23,953 nucleotides of DNA from positions 1 through 23,953 of the forward strand of contig CAZVXI010000036.1 of the NCBI GenBank assembly GCA_964631295.1, in the 5' to 3' direction. A program made the translations under genes and the position numbers. Each line of letters starts with the position of its first letter. The stretch's first letter is position 1. Below are positions 1-7,122 of this stretch, piece by piece. The notes beneath the pieces are model-generated. The model was not told the origin of the DNA and made no database searches. It saw only the letters and a list, made by a program, of their open reading frames with translations. The stretch is from CAZVXI01 sp964631295. GTDB taxonomy: Bacteria > Planctomycetota > Phycisphaerae > Phycisphaerales > SM1A02.

Positions 1-366
1 AGATCTCGGGTCGAGCCGAGCCACATTCGAGTTGGGAACAAGCCGCGGGTCGAAATCCAGCACGCCGTTGTTGTCCGCATCCGGGTTGATCGGTTGCGCA
101 AAGAGATTGAGCGCGATCTCGGATGCGATCGACTTCGACACGACGCCGACGACGTCTTCCTGCTGTTCGGTCTGTCGCGTGGCGATCGCGGTTGTGCGGC
201 CTGCCTGCGTTCGCGAGACGAATGCCGTCGCGACGATCACCAGCAGCACAAGAATCGCCGATACCAGCACGATCGAGTTGCCACGCCGCGCGTGCGCAGC
301 ATGGGCGCGCATCAGGCGGTTGGATTTGTTGGTGTTGTTTGTCAGCAGCATGTGCATACCTTTCAT
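1..366 (-). CDS. PilX/GspK-like membrane-anchored pilus assembly protein (partial, N-terminal part only)
   Basis: This open frame runs off the left edge; 122 codons are visible. It starts 13 bases after the stop of the GspJ-like gene and is the last visible member of the pseudopilin operon. ATG at 366 is used here, but ATG at 351 is better placed behind an AAAGG element (7-base gap), so the true N-terminus is uncertain. After a basic stretch (Arg27-Arg28-Gly29) comes a hydrophobic segment at about 31-50, as in PilX and GspK. The residue after Gly is Asn, not Phe/Met, so cleavage by prepilin peptidase is less certain than for its neighbours. An Asp/Asn/Gly-rich loop (DADNNGVLD) follows, resembling a calcium loop. 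The position after G-H-I-J genes supports a GspK/PilX role, capping the pseudopilus tip (inferred). Confidence 0.72.
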   Translation of the reverse strand, partial: MKGMHMLLTNNTNKSNRLMRAHAAHARRGNSIVLVSAILVLLVIVATAFVSRTQAGRTTAIATRQTEQQEDVVGVVSKSIASEIALNLFAQPINPDADNNGVLDFDPRLVPNSNVARLDPRS

Positions 367-379
367 CTTCGCTTCTCGC

Positions 380-1846
380 TCAGTTCACCCGGTCCGGAAG
401 CTTGATGATGAACTGGAACTCGCGACCGCCTTCGAGCGTGGCGCGCGGATCGTGCAGCGTCATTGTGACACGAATCGCTGTCGGCCAAGGCGTATAGCCA
501 GCATCGATGTTGATACCCGCCGGATCGCCGTTTCGCACCGGCAGATCAGTCGTCGAATCGAGGAACGGCTTGTCCTGATTGAATCCGAAGATGGCGTTGT
601 ACGGGCCCCAGATCGCGTTGGCACCGGATACGACGAGCGCATCGCTTTCGATGTTGTCCTCGAAAATCGTCGGCGCTTGCCTTGCATACGAGCGGTACGA
701 GCGAACGTCGCCAACAAGCGCGTCACTCGAATGATCGTAATCAAGCAGGCCGAACCATTGAATGTCTTCCTGTTCCGGAACAGGATCTCCGCCACCTGTG
801 TCATGCACGCCGGGGATTGAGCCACCCGCCGGGAATCGCACTTCACCAACGCCTGGCGCGTAACACCAGTCGACTTTGAAGGAACTGCATGAGCTGGAGA
901 TGACACTGTTCGTGAGCGCCTGATCCACACGACTCATCGAGGGCGCAGAGCGCTCGGCACGCGGATAGAAGATGTAGTTCGCAGCGATCGCATCGCGCTG
1001 CGACTCAACATCGCCAACGCTCGCCAGTTCTTCGCGGATCGATGGATATGCAGCCTCGGATTCGGCCGCAAGTTGCTGCGTGACAGCGTCGACACGATTG
1101 TTGAGAACCTCCGGGCTGTAGATGAATCGGCCCGAAAGCATCTGCCCATTCGCGTAGGTCAGCGGGTTCGCATCAAGGTCATCATCAACCATCAGCAACG
1201 GCTGGCGGACAAGCAGCCACTGCCGCGCCTCGGGCTGTGTCATGTCGACAGAGCCAGCATTCGTCGCTGACATGTCTGTCATATTCACATCCACGAGGCC
1301 AGCGGCGCCGGTCGCCCATGGAACAAATCCGCTCGCAGGCGGCAATGCCTGATTCACGTCCTTTGCTCGCGAGCCGAAATACGGGCCTGCTTCCGGCACT
1401 TGAAACGCGTGGCCATAATACACGCGAGCGCTGACGCCCTGCCCCTTGCGATTCTCGCCCTGGCTGAGTCGATACGTGGCAGAACTCTGGACACCATTTC
1501 GGAAGAACACCAGTTGATCACAGCGGATACGCGCGTCGGGTGGAAGGTTCGGGTTGAGAAGCGTGCCGACTCCGTTCACATCGTTGCGGACAGACACGCA
1601 CTGGATGGCGAAGAAACCTTCACTCGCGAGGTTGGCGATGTCAGCGCGCAACTGGCGCTCGATGCTTGTCGCTTCCTGAAGCAGGTCGGCAGAAGCCTCG
1701 CCCACGCTGGCAACACGGCCGGCTGTCTGGAAGATTTTGGATGCGGCGAGGATCACAACGACCAACACTGCGACCGAGATCATCAGTTCCGTGATCGTAA
1801 ACGCGCGGCGATCTGCCGCAGACTGGCTGGCGCGAATCTCTTTCAT
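380..1846 (-). CDS. PilW/GspJ-like minor pseudopilin
   Basis: This is a 488-residue protein with a type III (prepilin) signal: Arg-Arg-Ala15, then Phe16-Thr-Ile-Thr-Glu20 and a hydrophobic helix to about residue 36. Glu at mature position 5 is the residue needed for pseudopilin assembly. The frame can open with GTG at 1852, overlapping the previous stop. However, a strong AAGGAG (1855-1860) lies 8 bases before ATG 1846 and only 2 bases before the GTG, so ATG 1846 is chosen. The rest is a large globular domain with no motif I recognise, much longer than textbook GspJ proteins of about 200 residues. It is fourth in the G-H-I-J-K order, which with the PilW-like N-terminus suggests a minor pseudopilin of the tip complex. 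Confidence 0.82.
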   Translation of the reverse strand: MKEIRASQSAADRRAFTITELMISVAVLVVVILAASKIFQTAGRVASVGEASADLLQEATSIERQLRADIANLASEGFFAIQCVSVRNDVNGVGTLLNPNLPPDARIRCDQLVFFRNGVQSSATYRLSQGENRKGQGVSARVYYGHAFQVPEAGPYFGSRAKDVNQALPPASGFVPWATGAAGLVDVNMTDMSATNAGSVDMTQPEARQWLLVRQPLLMVDDDLDANPLTYANGQMLSGRFIYSPEVLNNRVDAVTQQLAAESEAAYPSIREELASVGDVESQRDAIAANYIFYPRAERSAPSMSRVDQALTNSVISSSCSSFKVDWCYAPGVGEVRFPAGGSIPGVHDTGGGDPVPEQEDIQWFGLLDYDHSSDALVGDVRSYRSYARQAPTIFEDNIESDALVVSGANAIWGPYNAIFGFNQDKPFLDSTTDLPVRNGDPAGINIDAGYTPWPTAIRVTMTLHDPRATLEGGREFQFIIKLPDRVN

Positions 1847-1848
1847 GC

Positions 1849-3069
1849 TCACAACTCCTTCACCGTGGCGTACACCGGCGTGATGGTCACCAGCGGGTCG
1901 GCAGCATTGATTGCACCATCGTTGTTGCCATCGATTCGGATGCGGCGCGGCAGGTACCAGATGTCTGTCACGATTTCGCCGAGTGATTTATCCCCGAAGA
2001 AATACGGACCGGCATCGGGCACGGCTGGCACGCGGCGTGAGAGTTCCACGCCATCCTGATCAAAGTTGCGGCGGCCGGAAATCACACGGTGCAGGTTGTT
2101 GTTCTGATCCAGAATCCACTGGCCGGGCGACTGCCAACTCAGAAGCGGATTCGTCTCATCAACCGGCCCCTTGGGCGAGGCGTCCAGGTCGAGATCATCG
2201 CTCGTGTCGCTGGTGCCACGCACGTACAGGTCGTTGATGCGCCACCGCTGCTGATACTCAGCGGAACCCGGCTGCGGCCAACCGAGGCCGTGCAGGTCTG
2301 TCAGGTCGAGATGCATCGGCATCGCGAGATCGCCGGTGTTCGGGTCGAACGGCGTCGTGTACGCGAATCGTTCGCCCGCGGGCAGCGTCACGCGATACAC
2401 GAAGATCGCCACCTGGATGCGGCCCTGAAAGCGGCGGAATGCGCACTCCCAGTAAAATTGCGGCGTCACGCGATCACCTACGGAATCTCCCGGACGATCC
2501 TGTGGATACGTGCGTTCGGCAAGCGTGATGACATGATTCGGCACGCCGTTGGGTTCATCGAGATCAACGGTGTCATCAAACAGCACGCGGTTCCAGGGCA
2601 GGCCGAATGCGGCGTGTCCCCCGCCGGAATACCCGATTGAGGTCGCAATGTCGTGCACCATCGTGTACGCAGGGAACTCGCTGTCACCCTGCCGCGGGAA
2701 GAGCACGATCGCGCCGCGCTCATCGACGGTCGTCGTCGGGAGGTGGTCGGTGGTCACGAGTGATGGGCGAATCCAGGGCCAGTCGCCATTGACGGTCTGA
2801 ATCGGTGCTGGCGTGCCGAACTGCTCGAATGAGCCAAAGTGCTCAGCCGGCACTTTCGTGCGGATGATGCTGATCGCATTGTTGGCAACGATCGGTCCGA
2901 TGACATCATCAACGGACCGCTGCTGCTGCGCGATACCTGCAGGGAAGAGCGTGGCGATCGCGATCGCGCCGATGCCGAGAATGAACACGGCCATGAGCAC
3001 TTCGATCAGCGAGATGCCGCGACGCACGACGCCGGATGCGGGATGATGTGTGAAAGAACGAATGGTCAT
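1849..3069 (-). CDS. PilV/GspI-like minor pseudopilin with C-terminal EF-hand-like loop
   Basis: The frame is open to 3129, but ATG 3069 is chosen: it overlaps the stop of the upstream gene (ATGA) and places the basic leader correctly, giving 406 residues. The signal is Arg-Arg-Gly18 followed by Ile19-Ser-Leu-Ile-Glu23-Val-Leu and a hydrophobic helix to about 42, the PilV/GspI pattern. This is the only pseudopilin of the cluster with the classic Gly at -1. The centre is unlike families I know. Residues 380-391 form DGNNDGAINAAD, which fits a 12-residue EF-hand or dockerin calcium loop, 15 residues before the end. Its role is probably minor pseudopilin of the tip complex with the adjacent GspJ- and GspK-like proteins (inferred from order). 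Confidence 0.82.
   Translation of the reverse strand: MTIRSFTHHPASGVVRRGISLIEVLMAVFILGIGAIAIATLFPAGIAQQQRSVDDVIGPIVANNAISIIRTKVPAEHFGSFEQFGTPAPIQTVNGDWPWIRPSLVTTDHLPTTTVDERGAIVLFPRQGDSEFPAYTMVHDIATSIGYSGGGHAAFGLPWNRVLFDDTVDLDEPNGVPNHVITLAERTYPQDRPGDSVGDRVTPQFYWECAFRRFQGRIQVAIFVYRVTLPAGERFAYTTPFDPNTGDLAMPMHLDLTDLHGLGWPQPGSAEYQQRWRINDLYVRGTSDTSDDLDLDASPKGPVDETNPLLSWQSPGQWILDQNNNLHRVISGRRNFDQDGVELSRRVPAVPDAGPYFFGDKSLGEIVTDIWYLPRRIRIDGNNDGAINAADPLVTITPVYATVKEL
1897..1932 (-). other. EF-hand-like loop near the C-terminus of the GspI-like pseudopilin
   Basis: The 12 codons read Asp-Gly-Asn-Asn-Asp-Gly-Ala-Ile-Asn-Ala-Ala-Asp. This has acidic or amide residues at loop positions 1, 3, 5, 9 and 12, Gly at 6 and Ile at 8, the classic calcium-loop spacing. 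Calcium binding is inferred from the pattern only. Confidence 0.55.
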
Positions 3070-3968
3070 TTCATCACCACTCCCGAGTAGCGGTTGAAGT
3101 GAATGCGATTGGAATTCAGCGAAATCCACGCTGTGAGCCCGTCCGTTCCCAACGGTGACAAATCTGGGCCATATGCCTTAACCTGGGAATCGCTCCATCC
3201 CGAGGTGTCCAACTCCTCGCGAGCTTGTTCATCATCAAAGACGACAAGAAACGGAGCGAACGTGACGTACGGCTCATCATCGAACTGGGCCTGGCAGAAG
3301 AAACGATTTCCTGCCAGTGAGTCGCAGTAGCCGGATACTGGATTGTCGCCCCCGAGATTGGTGTAATCCATCGAGTTCTGGCGTTGCAGCCCATCATTGT
3401 TGTAGTCAATGAAGATAAAGTTGGAGTCCGTCCGCGAGTTGTCGGTCACGGTCGTGCCATCGGGGCCAAACATAACCGCCATGATCGCACCGGCTGCTTC
3501 CGCAGGGCTTTGCCGCAGCGCCCGGAAGTCGGTATTGACTTCCCAGACACTGTCAGCCGTCGCATAGAACGGCGCACCGACTTTCACACTCCGTGGCAAC
3601 TCGCGAGCGGCGACATCGGCCACAGGAATGAATCGGTCCGCGACGAATCCGCCAACCCTGTAACTCGATCCACTGAACTCGGCGGTGATCGCTTCAATCA
3701 CCTGTTCGGTTTCGCTGATCGGCTTGGCTCGAAAGGCAACCAGAACGAGCTTGTTGTCACGCATGGCAATCGCGCGGGCGGTATCGAGCGCTGCCGTCAC
3801 CGTGTTGGTTGCAGATGACAACCGAGCGCTGCGAGAGATACCGCGGACTGCGATGACCGTCAGCGCGCTGAGCACAGCGAGAATCGCGATGACGACGAGC
3901 AGTTCCGTCAGTGTGAACGCCCGGCGATGTGCGGACCAGCGGAGATGTGCGCCGTGTGTCATGTTCAT
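3066..3968 (-). CDS. FimT/GspH-like minor pseudopilin
   Basis: This is a 300-residue protein with a prepilin-type N-terminus: His-Arg-Arg-Ala17, then Phe18-Thr-Leu-Thr-Glu22-Leu-Leu and a hydrophobic helix to about 41. The following stretch, roughly residues 45-75 (ISRSARLSSATNTVTAALDTA, then ARAIAMRDNKLVLVAFRAK, read in two parts), is the typical GspH/FimT continuation: an amphipathic helix ending in an A-x-A-x-x-R type segment and a first beta strand. A D-Y-N-N-D-G segment at 3390-3407 resembles a calcium loop. ATG 3968 overlaps the stop of the upstream gene, and its own stop overlaps the downstream start, so translation is probably coupled along the operon. GspH/FimT is about 160-190 residues in model systems, so this one has extra C-terminal sequence of unknown role. 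Confidence 0.83.
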   Translation of the reverse strand: MNMTHGAHLRWSAHRRAFTLTELLVVIAILAVLSALTVIAVRGISRSARLSSATNTVTAALDTARAIAMRDNKLVLVAFRAKPISETEQVIEAITAEFSGSSYRVGGFVADRFIPVADVAARELPRSVKVGAPFYATADSVWEVNTDFRALRQSPAEAAGAIMAVMFGPDGTTVTDNSRTDSNFIFIDYNNDGLQRQNSMDYTNLGGDNPVSGYCDSLAGNRFFCQAQFDDEPYVTFAPFLVVFDDEQAREELDTSGWSDSQVKAYGPDLSPLGTDGLTAWISLNSNRIHFNRYSGVVMK

Positions 3969-4714
3969 TGCGGCAACTCCGGCGGATAGGAATAAAGGTT
4001 GTCCAGCGTGGCCTCACGCTCGGCATCGGTTGCACCGGGAGCGAGCGAGCCAAAGTCACTGTCCGGCCCGGCTGAAATGAAGAGCACACGACGGTTCTTG
4101 CACCGGCCGTAGATCTCCTCCCACGCTTCTGCGGCTGTGAGGCCGTACCCGGTTACCATCACCTGGTCCATGTAGACGGTGCCGTCCGTGTCAAGCGAAG
4201 CACCACCCGGTGCAGGGCCGTACAGTTTCTCGTAGTCAGTCCCGATGATGCCGGGATGGATCATGTAGAACGCCGTCCCCCACGGATCGACGAGATCGGT
4301 GATGATGACCGTTGTTGCAGTCACATCTCCCTGCAGGAAGTCCGGATCAATCTGCGCGAGGATGCCACGCGTGATGTCGTTCCGCGAGATGCGATTGAGC
4401 GCATCGACCAGTTGCATGTCGGGTTCGTCATCGGCCTGTACGTCGAATTGGGCCCCCACCGGCGTGTCATCGATCCCCCACGAGAGCATTTTCTGTCCTT
4501 CGTTCTGCCATTCGGTCATGGCCTGGTCGAGCAGTGTGAGCGTGTTCTGCACGAGCCGTTCATCGGACTTGCCAAACACGGCCGGCCCGACTGCAATCGT
4601 CAGCGCAGCGAGCAGGATCACGATCCCGATGACGACGAGCAACTCCACCAGTGTGAAGGCTCGGTGGATGCGACGAAGGGCCGCGCGACGGATTGTCTCA
4701 TGTCGCAGAATCAT
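3965..4714 (-). CDS. GspG-like pseudopilin (second copy)
   Basis: This is a 249-residue pseudopilin: basic leader to Ala19, then Phe20-Thr-Leu-Val-Glu24-Leu-Leu and a hydrophobic helix to about 44. Two features match the major pseudopilin GspG. One is an Asp-Pro-Trp-Gly box at 143-146 followed by an aromatic strand. The other is a Ser-Ala-Gly-Pro-Asp-x-x-Phe-Gly segment at 214-222 with a later Asp-Asn-Leu (238-240), equivalent to the calcium-site region at the GspG C-terminus. Start ATG 4714 overlaps the preceding stop by 4 bases (ATGA). It follows a longer GspG-like gene directly, so it may be either a major subunit or a specialised paralogue. I cannot tell which forms the filament body. Confidence 0.82.
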   Translation of the reverse strand: MILRHETIRRAALRRIHRAFTLVELLVVIGIVILLAALTIAVGPAVFGKSDERLVQNTLTLLDQAMTEWQNEGQKMLSWGIDDTPVGAQFDVQADDEPDMQLVDALNRISRNDITRGILAQIDPDFLQGDVTATTVIITDLVDPWGTAFYMIHPGIIGTDYEKLYGPAPGGASLDTDGTVYMDQVMVTGYGLTAAEAWEEIYGRCKNRRVLFISAGPDSDFGSLAPGATDAEREATLDNLYSYPPELPQ

Positions 4715-5742
4715 TGGCCCAACTCCACGATGTTGTCTTCATTGGAAAGATCAGTCCCAAGCGTGTTGCCGGGCGCCATTGGATCGTCGAAACGCACATC
4801 CGGATTGAAGGTGCGATCTGCCCCCGATGAGAACAGCCCAAACTCGGCCGTGTTAAGGGCGCGGGTGCTGGCTTTGTCGCCCGAGGCATCGGCAAAGCGC
4901 GCATTGATGCCTGACCCGGGACGAATCGTAAACGGCCGAAGCAGGTAGATATCCGACAGTGTTGGCGGTTGATCGGTCGCACCATCTTCGCCGTAATCCA
5001 CCGCCCTGTACGATTGCTTGATCGCATTGGGCGGGTACGGGCGACGGTAGTAATGAATCGGCTGCCCCCAATAGTCGACGATCACCTTTGGAAGCGCCGC
5101 GAACGCTGCTGCGGGTACATCGCCGGGGAAAACGACGAGGTTATTCGCCGCATCCCATCCGCCGAGGAGGCGATCGTCTTTGAGCTCGAGATACGGGCCG
5201 AAGACCTGGCCTTCGTTGACCGGATTGCGATCGCCGAACGCGCCAGCCTGCGCGCCATAGATTGTGGCACTCCAGACGCCGTCGATTCCCGGATTGCGAA
5301 TGCCGGTCGGCGGGATTTCCGAACCACCCGGACCATTGCCGTAGCCGTCCACGGTGCGATCACCGAGACCGATGAGATATTCTGCAAGCGAAGTCACGGA
5401 ATACCAACTCTGGGCATCACTCTGGTATGAACCCGCAAAGGGATCGATGAGTCGCAAATCGCGCGTCGTCATCGGGTCATTCGAGGTCGGATCACCCAAG
5501 ACGGGTGGCAGGTAACCGTGGTCTTCGCGGAACTGGTCGAGACCCTGGCGGATCGACGACATCAGAAACTGCGTGTTGGTTCCCTGCGCGGTCTTCATCG
5601 CCTGGTTCACCGCCACGACAATGATCGTGAGCAGAAGGATGATGAGCGTGATCACGACGAGCAGTTCGGTGATCGTGAACGCGCGACATCGGGCCGCAGG
5701 TCGGCGGCTGGTTGTGTCGGGTTGTCGTCGCAAAGCGTTCAT
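4711..5742 (-). CDS. GspG-like pseudopilin (first, long copy)
   Basis: This 343-residue protein has leader Arg20-Ala21, then Phe22-Thr-Ile-Thr-Glu26-Leu-Leu and a very hydrophobic helix to about 46. It is followed by the GspG-type helix and Asp-His-Gly-Tyr-Leu-Pro-Pro (74-80). The GspG core boxes are present but far apart: Asp-Tyr-Trp-Gly-Gln-Pro at 223-228 and Ser-Ser-Gly-Ala-Asp at 305-309, with Asp-Asn-Ile at 336-338. About 140 extra residues lie between the helix and the DxWG box, compared with a standard 140-residue GspG. An AAAGGA element lies about 14 bases upstream of ATG 5742, and the platform-protein gene ends 28 bases upstream, so it is co-transcribed with it. The assignment to the GspG branch is firm; its place in the filament is inferred. 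Confidence 0.83.
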   Translation of the reverse strand: MNALRRQPDTTSRRPAARCRAFTITELLVVITLIILLLTIIVVAVNQAMKTAQGTNTQFLMSSIRQGLDQFREDHGYLPPVLGDPTSNDPMTTRDLRLIDPFAGSYQSDAQSWYSVTSLAEYLIGLGDRTVDGYGNGPGGSEIPPTGIRNPGIDGVWSATIYGAQAGAFGDRNPVNEGQVFGPYLELKDDRLLGGWDAANNLVVFPGDVPAAAFAALPKVIVDYWGQPIHYYRRPYPPNAIKQSYRAVDYGEDGATDQPPTLSDIYLLRPFTIRPGSGINARFADASGDKASTRALNTAEFGLFSSGADRTFNPDVRFDDPMAPGNTLGTDLSNEDNIVELGQ

Positions 5743-5770
5743 GTGTATCTCGTGTCCTTTGTTGGATGAA

Positions 5771-7075
5771 TCAGCCGGTGGTGCCGGAAACCGATTCGAT
5801 CATCTTCACGAGCGGGAGGAACAGCGCGAGCACGATGGTGCCGACGATTCCGCCCAGCACGACGACCAGCATCGGTTCAAGCAGACTGAGCAGCGCCTGG
5901 ACTGCGACATCGACTTCTTCGTCGTAGTTGTCTGCGATCTTCATGAGCATCGTGTCGAGGTCACCGGTCTCTTCGCCGACATCGATCATGTTCACAACGA
6001 TTGCATCACAGACCTTCGCTTCGCGCAGCGGGCCGGCAAACGTCTCGCCTTCGCGGATTGAATCGTGCACCTGCGTCAGAGCACGCTCGTACACATAGTT
6101 GCCGGACGTATCGCGTGTGATCATGATCGCTTCGAGGATGGGCACACCGGCAGAGATCAACGTGCCGAGTGTTCGCGTGAATCGCGCAACGGCAGTCTTG
6201 CGGATCAGATTGCCGATGACCGGAATCTTGATGCGCACAATGTCTGTCGCGGCACGACCCGGATTGGTCTTGCGGATCAACTTGAAGAAGAAGAACAGCA
6301 GGAACGGCGACGCGACAATCCACACCCATCCGGGTATGACCTGGTCAGGTGACCCTTGCCCTGCCATCCACATGCTGACGTCGATCAGCCACATCGTCAG
6401 GCCCGGCAGTTCCACCTCGAAGTCGTCGAAGATCTCGCGGAACTTGGGGATGACGAACACCATGATGCCCGTAACAATCGCAACAGCGACAATGATGACG
6501 ACAATCGGATAGATCATCGCACCAATGATGCGCCGTCGCAGTCGCTGGCTCTTTTCCATAAAGTTCGCGAGACGCTGGAGGATGATGTCGAGCACACCAC
6601 CAATTTCACCAGCGTTCACCATCTTGCAGTAGAGGCGGTTGAATGCCTTGGGATGCTTGGCCATCGCATCGGATAGGGTCGAACCGGACTCAACGTCCTC
6701 TGAGACCTGTGCGAGGATCGACTTGAGCAGACCGGGCTTCTGCTGCGACTCGAGAATCTGAATCGAACGCAACAGCGGCAGGCCTGCGTCCTGCAGAGTC
6801 GATAACTGTCGCGTGAAGAGTGTCAGCTTCTTCTGGCTCACCCCGCCGATACTGATCGCGGCGAGCGTGCCGCCACCTTTTTTCTTTTTCTTCTTGGTCG
6901 TCGTGGAGCGCGAGCCTTTTGCTTCGCCGCCTTTGACCTTCTGCTCGCGGACGGACGTGGGGAAGTACCCCTGGCCCTTGATGCGCTGGATGGCTTCCTC
7001 GCTCGATGCAGCTTCAATGGTGCCCGTCTGGGGCTTGCCGGCTGAGTTCAATGCTTCATATGCGTAAGTGGGCAT
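5771..7075 (-). CDS. pilC: Type IV pilus / type II secretion inner-membrane platform protein PilC/GspF
   Basis: This is a 434-residue polytopic protein. The N-terminal region 1-45 (MPTYAYEALNSAGK start) is the usual PilC/GspF cap. A Lys-rich linker follows (six Lys at 61-66), then the first T2SSF domain (about 82-210, with Asp-Ala-Gly-Leu-Pro-Leu at 96-101 and a membrane helix at 188-210). Next come a second helix (about 247-266) and the repeat T2SSF domain (about 295-420, with Ile-Ser-Ala-Gly-Val-Pro-Ile at 307-313 and Gly-Glu-Glu-Thr-Gly at 367-371) ending in a third helix. In known systems this protein turns under the pilus base, driven by the PilB/PilT ATPases. It is the only platform gene in the window, so both PilB paralogues and PilT probably act on it. 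It sits 47 bases after pilB. Confidence 0.95.
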   Translation of the reverse strand: MPTYAYEALNSAGKPQTGTIEAASSEEAIQRIKGQGYFPTSVREQKVKGGEAKGSRSTTTKKKKKKGGGTLAAISIGGVSQKKLTLFTRQLSTLQDAGLPLLRSIQILESQQKPGLLKSILAQVSEDVESGSTLSDAMAKHPKAFNRLYCKMVNAGEIGGVLDIILQRLANFMEKSQRLRRRIIGAMIYPIVVIIVAVAIVTGIMVFVIPKFREIFDDFEVELPGLTMWLIDVSMWMAGQGSPDQVIPGWVWIVASPFLLFFFFKLIRKTNPGRAATDIVRIKIPVIGNLIRKTAVARFTRTLGTLISAGVPILEAIMITRDTSGNYVYERALTQVHDSIREGETFAGPLREAKVCDAIVVNMIDVGEETGDLDTMLMKIADNYDEEVDVAVQALLSLLEPMLVVVLGGIVGTIVLALFLPLVKMIESVSGTTG

Positions 7076-7122
7076 GTCTTCTCACTGGTCATCCGTGTAG
7101 AGATTTGTGCGGGCGGATGAAC

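Noticed and set aside
32..820. A 262-codon plus-strand open frame opposite the pseudopilin genes
   Set aside because: It is antisense to two well-supported genes, Arg/Ala-rich, and has no recognisable domain. It is a typical high-GC shadow frame, as are the other plus-strand frames within 1-12083.
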